From assembly GCA_040255575.1 (NCBI GenBank), contig JBDZVF010000041.1, forward strand, positions 1 to 21,544: a stretch of DNA of 21,544 nt, in the 5' to 3' direction. A model generated the notes under the pieces. That model searched no databases and had not been told where the DNA came from. It saw only the letters and a program-made list of their open reading frames with translations. How positions within the stretch are numbered: position 1 is the first letter of the stretch; each line of letters begins with the position of its first letter. Below, piece by piece: positions 1-6,789 of the stretch. The DNA is from JADGHX01 sp040255575 (GTDB lineage Bacteria > Pseudomonadota > Gammaproteobacteria > Steroidobacterales > Steroidobacteraceae). A program made the position numbers and the translations under genes.

Positions 1-1
1 G

Positions 2-226
2 GGAGACCATCAGGTGCGCGTCATCGAACTGGACGGCTGGCTGGCGCTCGGCGCGCATCTGCCGCCCAAGGAGAAGCGCGGTCTGGTGCTGGTCGATCCG
101 CCGTTCGAGGAAGAAGGCGAGTTCGGCCGGCTTGTCGAGCGCCTGTCGAAAGCGCATCGGCGCTGGCCGGGCGGTATCTATGCCTTGTGGTATCCGATCA
201 AGGACAGGGCCGCCGTGGCGCGCGTC
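2..226 (+). pseudogene. rlmJ: 23S rRNA (adenine2030-N6)-methyltransferase RlmJ, fragment
   Basis: RlmJ methylates A2030 of 23S rRNA using S-adenosylmethionine. The reading frame is open from base 2, so the 5' part lies outside the window. The piece shows the late catalytic region: a DGW segment, then GLVLVDPPFEEEGEF, which carries the DPPF/Y N6-adenine methyltransferase motif (about 52-130), then GIYALWYPIKDR (about 172-208). In E. coli RlmJ this corresponds roughly to residues 135-215 of 280. After about base 225 the frame reads unrelated sequence and stops at 319, so roughly the last 65 residues are lost. The loss happens exactly where the opposing aldehyde dehydrogenase also breaks. Family assignment is firm; whether the truncation is a real deletion or an assembly join cannot be settled here. 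Confidence 0.8.
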
Positions 227-549
227 CACACCGCCGCGCCGCGGACTTCAAAGTTCGCGCCAGGTCCGCTTTGCGGCTTGCCCTGCTCCCGAGTGATCAG
301 GGCGGATAGCTCCTCGTGATGCTTTTCGATCAGGGAAGCAATTTCCATGAGCCGCTCGGCGCGCGTGCCGTCCCGCTCGGCCGACCAGGCCGGGAATGCG
401 TCCTGGGCCGCGCGAACGGCCTCCTCGACATGCTCATGCGTAGCTTGCGCGCAGCGCCCGACCAGCGACTCATCGAACGGATTGACGACGTTGAAGGTGC
501 TCGTCGCCGGCACGGTCTTCCCGCCGATCATCATCTGCCATGTGGACAT
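178..549 (-). pseudogene. NAD(P)-dependent aldehyde dehydrogenase, N-terminal fragment
   Basis: This is the start of an aldehyde dehydrogenase, which oxidises an aldehyde to the acid with NAD(P)+. Visible are the N-terminal IGGKTV and VVNPFDESLVGR segments, the AVRAAQDAFPAWSA helix, and LITREQGKP followed by GPGANFEV and WTRATAAL. The last pieces are typical of one ALDH subgroup. Homology ends near base 200, then a few residues read back through rlmJ before a TAG at 178-180. The nucleotide-binding fold, catalytic Cys and Glu are all absent, so about 350 residues are missing and no activity is possible. ATG at 549 is preceded by GGAAGG with good spacing. A near-palindrome at 618-635 lies in its upstream region. 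Confidence 0.8.
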
Positions 550-617
550 CGTGGCCTTCCCGCAAGCTTTCGCCCGACCCTATCGTGCGGCCGGCGGAAG
601 CGCTTGCTCGGGCGTGC

Positions 618-635
618 CAGTCAATTGATTGACTG
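618..635. promoter_or_regulatory. Inverted repeat upstream of the aldehyde dehydrogenase start
   Basis: CAGTCAATTGATTGACTG has perfect 7-bp arms (CAGTCAA/TTGACTG) around a 4-base centre. It lies about 70 bp upstream of the ALDH start at 549 and 30 bp beyond the stop of the DUF2383 gene. An operator for a dimeric regulator of the dehydrogenase is the likelier reading. A terminator for the DUF2383 gene is possible, but no T-run follows. Confidence 0.4.
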
Positions 636-664
636 TGCCGCGACTTGGCGCACGCGCAGTGGTG

Positions 665-1156
665 TCAACGGTTGGCGGGTCGGGATCCGATCGCGCGCGG
701 GACTTCCGTTGCGGGATACCGGTTGCGCAGCAAGAGCACCCGGCCATGGATCGCGATGAGGCGCTGGTATTGGCATTCCAGGATCCGGCGCAGCTCTGCG
801 GGCAACTCGGTTTTCATCGCCTCTTCGTAGCGGGCCTTGGCGTAGTCCTGGCCCCGCTCGCATTCCTCGAGGATTGATTTCGTGTCGCGCGAAATCGGGA
901 CCGCCTTGAAGCTGATCCAGCCGCGGAACATGGGCGGCGCTACGGTTTCGCCATCCTCCGGCGCGGCGCCGAGCAAGCGCGCCTGACCCTGCAACTCGAG
1001 AACAGAGGCCCGACAGCACTCCTCGCCGTCCTTCAACACCTCAACGATTCCCGGTTCCCGATTGTCCCGGGTGGCGAGCACAAAGCCCCTTTCGCCCTCT
1101 CGCGACATTTCGATGAGCTCCCTCAGGAGGGCGAGAGTGATTTCTTCCGGGTTCAT
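665..1156 (-). CDS. PA2169-type four-helix-bundle protein (DUF2383)
   Basis: The protein has 163 residues from ATG 1156; an in-frame GTG at 1165 is an alternative, and neither has a strong ribosome binding site. The first 55 or so residues match the DUF2383 pattern (LRELIEMSREGERGF, then a run to CRASVLELQGQARLLG). The second half shows the family's FRGW, ILEECERGQD and LPAELRRILECQYQRL segments, ending in an amphipathic helix (AIHGRV, LLLRN). No signal peptide or membrane segment is seen, so it is probably cytoplasmic. The molecular role of this ferritin-like helical family is unknown; it is often found near stress genes, as here beside a glycine-zipper stress protein. Family call is confident, function is not. 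Confidence 0.85.
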   Translation of the reverse strand: MNPEEITLALLRELIEMSREGERGFVLATRDNREPGIVEVLKDGEECCRASVLELQGQARLLGAAPEDGETVAPPMFRGWISFKAVPISRDTKSILEECERGQDYAKARYEEAMKTELPAELRRILECQYQRLIAIHGRVLLLRNRYPATEVPRAIGSRPANR

Positions 1157-1268
1157 GGCACACACAGCCTACAGCAAATGGCCCCGCGCGCCCGGTTATC
1201 TGAGGAATTGGCCTGTGCGCAGCGGAGGAGAAGCGTCCCTGCAACTCCTCGGTCGACGAACGCCCCGT

Positions 1269-1847
1269 TTACTGCGACACCTTCTCCGCACCCATGCTCG
1301 CCCATTCCCGAGTGAGATAGTCCGCATCCTCTTCGGAGCGAGGCCGCACGCCCAACAGAATGCCGCCTTGCTTGATGCCTTCCTGATAGCGCTTCACGCG
1401 CTCTTCAGGAATGCCGGCGCCCACCAATGCACCGACGATCCCACCGGTTGCCGCTCCGGCACCGGCGCCCGCGAGACCCGCCGCCAATGGACCGGCCACC
1501 ACCAACCCGAGGCCGGGCAGGACGAGATTCGAACCGACGGCGGCGAGCGCCGCCGCGATCGCGCCCACGGTACCGCCAATCGCTCCGCCGACGCCGGCGC
1601 CCTTCGCGGCTTTGTTCCCGAGCTCCGTCTCGGCACCCTTGTCGAACTGGCTCTTGCGGGTGTCTTCGGACATGACGATGTTCACGTCGCTTGTGTCGTA
1701 GCCGCGAGCGGTGAGCGCTTCATAGGCGCGTTCGGCTGAAGCGCGATCTGCGAACAGTGCGGTCACCATCGGGCGCTCCCCGGATTCCGAGCGAGACGCT
1801 CCAGTTGCCGCCCCAGTAGTTCCCGAATACGTGTTCGGATTCTGCAT
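1269..1847 (-). CDS. General-stress-type glycine-zipper membrane protein
   Basis: A 192-residue protein of the YflT/general stress 17M-like type. After a low-complexity start, residues 27-60 carry the VTALFADRASAERAYEALTARGYD segment, a small alpha/beta domain. Residues about 83-145 are almost only G, A, V, L and I with repeated GxxxG spacing, a glycine zipper able to insert in a membrane. The C-terminus (148-190) is soluble and includes YQEGIKQGGILLGVR, typical of the family. The ATG at 1847 is preceded by CTGGAGG with 5-6 bases spacing. Such proteins are usually induced by osmotic or general stress; no specific sigma-factor site was recognised. The precise function is unknown. Confidence 0.75.
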   Translation of the reverse strand: MQNPNTYSGTTGAATGASRSESGERPMVTALFADRASAERAYEALTARGYDTSDVNIVMSEDTRKSQFDKGAETELGNKAAKGAGVGGAIGGTVGAIAAALAAVGSNLVLPGLGLVVAGPLAAGLAGAGAGAATGGIVGALVGAGIPEERVKRYQEGIKQGGILLGVRPRSEEDADYLTREWASMGAEKVSQ

Positions 1848-1989
1848 GTCTGCCTCCAGTTAACTTGATTATCGTGTACGCGTGGAAGGTCGGGATGACC
1901 TCCCAGGCGCGCGGTGATTAGCGCACGCCCGGAGTGCGGCGGATGTAGGACGACGTGGGAGATGTAAGTACTAAAATGAGGACATGGCT

Positions 1990-2155
1990 CACGCCGCCGG
2001 CGCCAAACACAGCCGCACCAACCTCACGAACGAGCTGGGAACCCCCCGGCCGTCAACGTCGTGACGAAGCTGTTCGAGTGCAACGGCCAGCCGGTCGCAA
2101 AGCTCTCGAACGCGCCCGGTTGTCCTGCAACCCTGCTTCCATCGCATGCCGACGG
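1990..2155 (+). pseudogene. pncB: Remnant of nicotinate phosphoribosyltransferase 3' end
   Basis: PncB makes nicotinate mononucleotide from nicotinate and PRPP. Only decayed C-terminal motifs remain here. NLTNELG (about 2020-2040) matches the family's GTNLTND-G segment. In another frame VNVVTKLFECNGQPVAKLSN continues to APG (2052-2119) and matches the family's VIK...CNGxPVAKLSDxPGK stretch. The frame change falls in the C-run at 2042-2047, a typical slippage site. After PG the expected tail is not recognisable and a TGA follows at 2156. There is no start codon or catalytic core. This is the only content found in the gene-free stretch 1848-2168, apart from the stress gene's ribosome binding site and a small inverted repeat at 1884-1904. 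Confidence 0.65.
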
Positions 2156-2168
2156 CTGATTGAGAGTC

Positions 2169-3098
2169 TCAGGCGTTCGTGATGGACTTCCAACGCCTCA
2201 GCCGCTCCGCGATCAGCTCCGCGCGGCGCCGATCATCGCTTCCGTCCAGGATGCCCATGTCCTGGGGTTCGGCGCGCCAGTAAACGCCGGCCGTCCGCGC
2301 ATTCACGCTGCCGAGCGCGTCGGACCGAGTGGTGAAGTATCCGGTCGCGCGATCGGCGGACTCCAGCAGGATTTCTCCCGTCCCGTCCAGCTGGGGTGCA
2401 TTCGAATCCCGAGGCCGTTCCCCTTTCCAATAATAGAAGACGCCCGGCGGCTCCTTCCTCTCCTTCGACGCTTCGCACCGCCATCTCGAAGAGAGCCTGC
2501 CATCCTCTTGCCAACAGCGACCGCGTAGCTCCAGCGCGCCGTCGCGGTCCCGCGAGATTCGGATGAGGCTCACGGCGGCCGGCTCGACGGGGCCGATCTC
2601 GGTGAGGGAGAACTGCCACCACACGCCTTCGATGCGTGCGAGGCGGCCCCCGTGCTCGATCGCCGTCCGAAGCTTCTGGTTGACGGTTCTCATCTCGGAA
2701 CGGTTCGTGGCAGCGCCGTACCGCACGCACGTGAGCCCGAGGAGATCGCTCGGCAGCTTCGTGCCGCTCGCATGCAGGATGAAGGTTCGGTGCATCCCGA
2801 GGACTCCACCGAAAATGCCAGCTTCGAAGACGACGTTGTCGCGCGGCGAAGCCTGACCGGATCCGGTGGGAGCGGATGCGGGCTGCCCACTTGTCGTCCA
2901 GTCGTCCCGAGCGAACGCGAAGGCAGCGAAGTCGACTTCATGCGCAAGCTCGAGGAGGCGGGCCAGTGTGGTGGTCCCAGGATTGAAAGATGTCGTCCAG
3001 GGATCGACATGCGCGCAGTCTGCAAGACCGCGCGTCAATGCCTGCACGAGCCCTTGTTGCGTTCCCGAGGAGCCGAGGAAAATGCGAGGCTTGTCCAT
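2169..3098 (-). CDS. TIR-like nucleotide-binding protein with C-terminal beta-rich domain
   Basis: A 309-residue two-domain protein from ATG 3098; a GTG at 3107 in frame is an alternative. Residues 3-130 match the TIR-like/predicted nucleotide-binding family (PF10137 type): PRIFLGSSGT at the start, VDFAAFAFARDD in strand 3-4, then RDNVVFEAGIFGG with the likely catalytic Glu92, and LPSDLLGL. Relatives cleave NAD+ or serve as effectors of anti-phage systems. Residues about 160-280 are beta-rich and end in GVFYYWKGERP, GTGEILLE, GYFTTRS and VYWRA. This order recalls the beta-barrel sensor domain of CBASS effector Cap15, but that link rests on pattern memory only. No cyclase or nuclease partner lies nearby. 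The gene follows the DUF6510 gene by about 24 bases and may share its transcript. Confidence 0.75.
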   Translation of the reverse strand: MDKPRIFLGSSGTQQGLVQALTRGLADCAHVDPWTTSFNPGTTTLARLLELAHEVDFAAFAFARDDWTTSGQPASAPTGSGQASPRDNVVFEAGIFGGVLGMHRTFILHASGTKLPSDLLGLTCVRYGAATNRSEMRTVNQKLRTAIEHGGRLARIEGVWWQFSLTEIGPVEPAAVSLIRISRDRDGALELRGRCWQEDGRLSSRWRCEASKERKEPPGVFYYWKGERPRDSNAPQLDGTGEILLESADRATGYFTTRSDALGSVNARTAGVYWRAEPQDMGILDGSDDRRRAELIAERLRRWKSITNA

Positions 3099-3122
3099 CC
3101 GCTCCACCGACAGGCATCGAGG

Positions 3123-3395
3123 TCAAAGTGGGTTAGCGAACTCAACGCGCGCGGCGCCGCTCAGATCCAGATTGATGCTCTTCTGCGTTTCGAGCAGCCG
3201 AATGTTGACGGAGTCGCAGCAGCTGCACCTCAACACCATGGCTTGAGGTCGACCGTACATTTTCAGTTCGGCGAAGCGCCGCTCGACGCCGCAGGCACCG
3301 CAAGTAATCATGGCCATCGTAATGTCGAATGCAAAACAGCGGCCGACCGGGCCAGCGGCAGCGTTACCGTCGAGCGCCACTATGTCCGTCATCAT
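3123..3395 (-). CDS. DUF6510 family zinc-ribbon protein
   Basis: A 90-residue protein. Its opening MTDIVALDGNAAAG and two CxxC-like pairs (Cys32/Cys35 and Cys57/Cys60, in CGAC and CSCC) fit DUF6510. The second half is short beta strands with the family-like LDLSGAARVEF ending. A zinc ribbon is likely from the cysteine pairs. The start at 3395 overlaps the stop of the upstream reductase by 4 bases (ATGA), which both fixes the start and implies translational coupling. DUF6510 genes are commonly found beside sulfite-oxidase-like and FAD/NAD-binding reductase genes, the arrangement seen here. The function is not established; a maturation or electron-carrier role for the oxidoreductase pair is a guess. 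Confidence 0.85.
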   Translation of the reverse strand: MMTDIVALDGNAAAGPVGRCFAFDITMAMITCGACGVERRFAELKMYGRPQAMVLRCSCCDSVNIRLLETQKSINLDLSGAARVEFANPL

Positions 3396-4147
3396 GATGA
3401 CTCTCCCGTGGGGCCGAACCTTTCCGTGCGGACTTTGACCTCTGCGTGCCCGAGCGCCAGGAGGTGTTCCGCGACGACCTCGACGAACGGCGTCGGGCCG
3501 CAGACAAAGACGTCCGGCTCCAGCGCTGGATCGGTGGCTCGTCTCTGAAGCATTGCCCGATCCACGCGCCCATGCTCGCCACGCCACCCCGCGGGCGCTT
3601 CACGCGTCAGCGTATGAATAACCGTGGGCCCCGCGGGAGCAGCTTCGAGGCTGGATAAATCCGTCCGGAACAGGAGCCGATCGATGGACTGCGATGAATA
3701 CAGCAGCCGCGCAGGCGTGCGTACCGCCTTGGCCTGACGAGCGCGCAACATGGCCATCAAAGGCACGACGCCCGATCCCCCGCCGATCAACATCAGAGGT
3801 GCCACGCTGGTCGGTAGCCAAGTGAAGTAGCCGCCGATCGGTCCCCGCACTTCAAACCGATCGCCGACACGCAACTCCGTCAGAAGAAAGGACGACACTT
3901 CTCCGCCCTCGATCAGCTGCACGGTTATCTCGATACGTGAGCCTGACTCCGAAAACGTCGCGAGCGAATAGCTGCGTTGAGCCGAGTAGCCATCTTCCGC
4001 GGTCAAGCGAAGATCGATGTGCTGTCCGGCCAGATGTCCAGACCAACCGGGAACATCGAGCACAATCGTGCTGGCCGAGGCGGACTCTGGCCGGAGCGCG
4101 ACGACGGTTGCAACCTGCCAGGACAGCTGCTGCCCAGGGCTATCCAC
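3392..4147 (-). CDS. FAD/NAD(P)-binding oxidoreductase (ferredoxin reductase-like)
   Basis: A 251-residue flavoprotein reductase that moves electrons between NAD(P)H and a partner through FAD. The FAD-binding barrel occupies about residues 8-108, with RSYS (58-61) as the flavin-binding motif. The NAD(P) domain follows: GGGSGVVPL (122-130) binds pyrophosphate, and CGPTPF (216-221) lies close to the nicotinamide. It ends in ERFGPTG without an attached 2Fe-2S ferredoxin domain, so the partner must be separate. GTG 4147 directly follows the stop of the molybdopterin enzyme (TGA-GTG with no gap), and its own stop overlaps the DUF6510 start. It is probably the reductase partner of the sulfite-oxidase-like protein. 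Confidence 0.9.
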   Translation of the reverse strand: MDSPGQQLSWQVATVVALRPESASASTIVLDVPGWSGHLAGQHIDLRLTAEDGYSAQRSYSLATFSESGSRIEITVQLIEGGEVSSFLLTELRVGDRFEVRGPIGGYFTWLPTSVAPLMLIGGGSGVVPLMAMLRARQAKAVRTPARLLYSSQSIDRLLFRTDLSSLEAAPAGPTVIHTLTREAPAGWRGEHGRVDRAMLQRRATDPALEPDVFVCGPTPFVEVVAEHLLALGHAEVKVRTERFGPTGESS

Positions 4148-4762
4148 TCAGTCCCCTCTGTAGCGTTGTTCGCGCCACGGGTCGCCGTACATATGGTAGC
4201 CAAGAGATTCCCAGAACCCGGGCGAATCCTCCTCGCGAAAGCTGATGCGGCGAACCCATTTCGCGCTCTTCCAGAAATACAGGTGGGGGATGAGCAAACG
4301 AGCGGGGCCGCCATGCACAGGCACCAACGGTTGCCCATCGTAATGCGTGGCGATCAGCGCCTGGCCATCGACGAGATCGGCGACGGGCACATTAGTCGTA
4401 TAACCGCCGTCACAATGCGCCATGATGAAATCCGCCGGCGCCTTGGAGAAACCCGCCGCCTGCAGCAGATCGTCGAAGCTCACGCCACGCCATTTGGTGC
4501 CGAACTTGCTCCACTTGGTGACGCAATGAATATCGGTGGTGATCTCCGTTTGCGGGAGCGCCTCGAACTCGTTCCAGGACCATTGAGCGAGCAGCTGCCC
4601 GGCATGCTGGAGCGCCATGCTCCAGCGTTCCAATGCAGTATGTTGGGTGGGGCCCGCCGTTAGTATCGGAAATTCAGGTGTCACGTACTGACCGGGCGGC
4701 AGGCGTGCCTGCGTCTCCGGCGTGCCCCTTTCCTTTCCTTTGAATCCGCGTGTAAAGAACAT
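4148..4762 (-). CDS. Sulfite oxidase-like molybdopterin-dependent oxidoreductase
   Basis: A 204-residue protein of the sulfite oxidase/YedY molybdopterin fold (oxidoreductase molybdopterin-binding domain). IHCVTKWS contains Cys80, the expected molybdenum thiolate ligand. WRGVSFDDLL, GGYTTNVP, VHGGPARLLIPHLYFWKSAKWV and GFWESLGYHMYGDPW are family signatures. There is no Tat or Sec signal peptide, so it is probably cytoplasmic, unlike periplasmic MsrP. ATG 4762 is chosen because MFFTRGFKGKERG is the usual family start and GAGGT lies 5-6 bases upstream; the longer open frame to 4813 is unlikely. The downstream reductase is its likely electron partner. The substrate is unknown. Confidence 0.88.
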   Translation of the reverse strand: MFFTRGFKGKERGTPETQARLPPGQYVTPEFPILTAGPTQHTALERWSMALQHAGQLLAQWSWNEFEALPQTEITTDIHCVTKWSKFGTKWRGVSFDDLLQAAGFSKAPADFIMAHCDGGYTTNVPVADLVDGQALIATHYDGQPLVPVHGGPARLLIPHLYFWKSAKWVRRISFREEDSPGFWESLGYHMYGDPWREQRYRGD

Positions 4763-4821
4763 GGCTACCTCGCATGTGTTTTGACAGCCGGCGCCCTCGC
4801 CCACGTAGGTCACCGCGCCGG

Positions 4822-5202
4822 TCAGCTGCTCTGTTCAGCCACACTCTCTTCGGCCAGCAAGCAGATCGCTTCCGGAACGGCCTCGAGCCGATCCTGCGGA
4901 ATGGGCAAGCCGCTGAGGTCGGACACGCCGTAGGTGCCTTCTTCAATCTTCGCAAGCGCCCGATCTACACGCGCAAGACGCGTGATGTCGCGAACCACGA
5001 GCTGACCATCGAGCTCGAGCGCGGTGAGCTTTTGCGCGTCATCTTCAGGCTCTCGGGGACCGCCCATGCTCTCGGTGTTGAGGCGCCCTTCGTCCGCCTC
5101 GCTGTTTTGTGCGGCAGAGAGCAAGGCAACCCGCAGCTTCTTCAGTGATCCGCGTTGTTGCTCGACAAAGGCGGCATCGAGGTCGGCGTTAACCTTGGAC
5201 AT
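4822..5202 (-). CDS. TraR/DksA-family protein lacking the zinc cysteines
   Basis: A 126-residue DksA/TraR-type protein. DksA-family proteins enter the RNA polymerase secondary channel and tune promoters with ppGpp. Residues 15-85 form the coiled coil, with several acidic residues in the tip area. Residues 85-113 hold the globular motif IEEGTYGVSDLSGLPIPQDR followed by LEAVPEA. In zinc-containing members the loop is GTYGxC..CG; here VSDLSG replaces the first cysteine pair, and only one Cys remains (114). A zinc-free subgroup with this exact LSD-SG pattern exists, so the change is not necessarily damaging. It is the first gene of the minus-strand run, 59 bases ahead of the molybdopterin gene, and is divergent from the quinone oxidoreductase. 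Confidence 0.85.
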   Translation of the reverse strand: MSKVNADLDAAFVEQQRGSLKKLRVALLSAAQNSEADEGRLNTESMGGPREPEDDAQKLTALELDGQLVVRDITRLARVDRALAKIEEGTYGVSDLSGLPIPQDRLEAVPEAICLLAEESVAEQSS

Positions 5203-5319
5203 GGGTGGGCGTTCCGTTTCTCAGGTTTTCAGGGTGCGCGCGCCAGGATCAGCGCAACGGCAGACGTAATGTGCCGCTGGAGGACCCTGCCCGCCTCTTC
5301 CTGATCGACGATTGAATTT

Positions 5320-5333
5320 CACTCCAAGGAGTG
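5320..5333. promoter_or_regulatory. 14-bp palindrome in the divergent promoter region
   Basis: CACTCCAAGGAGTG is a perfect palindrome, 118 bp upstream of the dksA-like start and 91 bp upstream of the quinone oxidoreductase start. Its position in a 221-bp divergent spacer suits an operator for a dimeric regulator. No convincing -10/-35 pair was found around it. Confidence 0.35.
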
Positions 5334-5423
5334 TGTCCGGCCGAGTTGCCCTGTTACAGGCTTTCGGCTGCGAGGTGCGCAGACAGGTGTGGCGCCTGCC
5401 AATCGCGCAAGGAGACGAGATTC

Positions 5424-6341
5424 ATGAAAGCGATTGTTGTGACGGCCCAGGCCGCAGGCACTGCCGGGATGACGTTGACGGAGCGGCCCAAGCCACAGGC
5501 AGCGATAAACGACGTCCTCGTCGAAGTTCATGCGTCCGGATTCGTTCCCACTGAGCTGGCGTGGCCCTCCACCTGGGCCGATCGCCTCGGCCGTGCCCGG
5601 GCACCCACAATCCCAGGGCACGAATTGGCCGGAGTAGTTATCGCTCTCGGCTATGGGACCACGGGGTTGTCGGTCGGTCAGCGGGTGTTCGGCCTGACGG
5701 ACTGGTATCGCGACGGCACCCTGGCGGAATGCGCAGCCGTTGAGGCACGCAACCTCGCGCCGCTGCCGGGCGACGTCGACTTCACCGTGGGTGCGAGCCT
5801 GCCGATCTCGGGCCTGACCGCGTGGCAGGGACTGTTCGCGCACGGCCGCCTTCAACCCGGGCAGAGCGTGCTCGCGCACGGCGCGGCCGGCGCAGTCGGG
5901 TCGATGGTGACGCAACTCGCATGTGAGTTCGGTGCGTACGTCATCGGCACCGGACGCGCCGCCGATCGTGAGAAGGCGCTCGACTTCGGCGCGAAGGAGT
6001 TCGTCGATCTCGACAACGATGCCCTGGGAGACATCGGCAAAGTCGATCTGGTGTTCGATGTCATCGGAGGTGACGTCGGGAAGCGCTCCGCGGGCTTGAT
6101 TCGAACCGGAGGAACACTCGTGTCGGTCGTCGGGCCGCCCGAAACGCGGCCCGCTGACGGCCTGACGGTCGACTTCGTTGTCGAATCCGATCGGGCCCAG
6201 CTGAGTGAGATCGTCCAGCGTGTGCGAGACGGACGACTGCGCACGAACATCGGCAACATCTCGACACTCGAGGATGGCGTCACCGCCTTCAACCGCCGCG
6301 AGCGGCGCAATGGGAAGATGATCATCCGCGTTCGTCCGTGA
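5424..6341 (+). CDS. NADP-dependent quinone oxidoreductase (zinc-free MDR family)
   Basis: A 305-residue medium-chain dehydrogenase/reductase of the quinone oxidoreductase type, which reduces quinones or activated alkenes with NAD(P)H. The GroES-like domain (1-120) includes PGHELAG and GQRVFGLTDW, without the cysteine lobe of zinc alcohol dehydrogenases. The Rossmann domain follows, with AHGAAGAVGS (151-160) as the dinucleotide-binding loop and DVIGGDVG later. No catalytic zinc ligands are seen. ATG 5424 is supported by AAGGAGA 8 bases upstream; the open frame extends to 5331 without a better start. It is divergent from the dksA-like gene, and a hairpin follows its stop, so it is probably monocistronic. 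The substrate cannot be predicted. Confidence 0.9.
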   Translation: MKAIVVTAQAAGTAGMTLTERPKPQAAINDVLVEVHASGFVPTELAWPSTWADRLGRARAPTIPGHELAGVVIALGYGTTGLSVGQRVFGLTDWYRDGTLAECAAVEARNLAPLPGDVDFTVGASLPISGLTAWQGLFAHGRLQPGQSVLAHGAAGAVGSMVTQLACEFGAYVIGTGRAADREKALDFGAKEFVDLDNDALGDIGKVDLVFDVIGGDVGKRSAGLIRTGGTLVSVVGPPETRPADGLTVDFVVESDRAQLSEIVQRVRDGRLRTNIGNISTLEDGVTAFNRRERRNGKMIIRVRP

Positions 6342-6345
6342 ACGA

Positions 6346-6380
6346 GACGGTGGGTCGTTCGGGTCCCGCCACCCATCGTC
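6346..6380 (+). terminator. Hairpin after the quinone oxidoreductase gene
   Basis: GACGGTGGGT (6346-6355) pairs with ACCCATCGTC (6371-6380) at 9 of 10 positions plus one G-T, with a 15-base loop. It starts 5 bases after the stop codon. No clear T-run follows, so it could be a weak terminator or an mRNA 3'-end protector. Confidence 0.4.
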
Positions 6381-6450
6381 GAGATTCCTCGTGTTCGGAT
6401 CCAGCGCTGCAGGATCTGCGTCAAATGGCTCGATTTATCCCGAGGTACGT

Positions 6451-6789
6451 ATGAATCGTTTGGTGTCACGTCGAGTGATCATCGCCCGCAGTCTCGCCGC
6501 CGGTGCGGCGATTCCTCTATTCGGATTGGCTGCGCTCGACGCGCAGGCTGCAGCGCTGACTCCTCTGGATCCTGCGGATCCGACGGCCAAAGCGCTCAAC
6601 TTTGTGACCGATGCCAGTGAAGTGGACGCAAAGGCCAACCCGACCTACAAGCCCACGCAGAAATGCGCCAACTGCGCTCAATTCCAGGGCAAACCCGGCG
6701 ACGCGAGTGCAGGCTGCACGATATTCGCGGGACACAGCGTTCCCGCAAAGGGCTGGTGCAAGGTCTGGGCACAAAAGCCCGGGGCCTAG
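6451..6789 (+). CDS. High-potential iron-sulfur protein (HiPIP), Tat-exported
   Basis: A 112-residue precursor of a HiPIP, a small periplasmic [4Fe-4S] electron carrier that feeds reaction centres or terminal oxidases. The Tat signal is VSRRVIIARS followed by a hydrophobic stretch and AQA around residues 31-33. Four cluster cysteines are at 72, 75, 89 and 103 with the HiPIP spacing, in CANCAQFQG, GCTIFAG and GWCKVW. ATG 6451 has GAGGT upstream. The mature size of about 80 residues is normal. It stands 76 bp ahead of another Tat-exported redox protein and a cytochrome c, which suggests a shared electron-transfer role in the periplasm. Assignment is firm; the partners are inferred. Confidence 0.95.
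   Translation: MNRLVSRRVIIARSLAAGAAIPLFGLAALDAQAAALTPLDPADPTAKALNFVTDASEVDAKANPTYKPTQKCANCAQFQGKPGDASAGCTIFAGHSVPAKGWCKVWAQKPGA

Noticed and set aside
1955..2182. 75-codon plus-strand gene
   Set aside because: The frame shows no family match of its own; the stretch is better explained as a frameshifted pncB remnant read in neighbouring frames.
2652..3548. 298-codon plus-strand open frame
   Set aside because: Crosses antisense over the TIR-like and DUF6510 genes; composition is shadow-like and no domain is visible.
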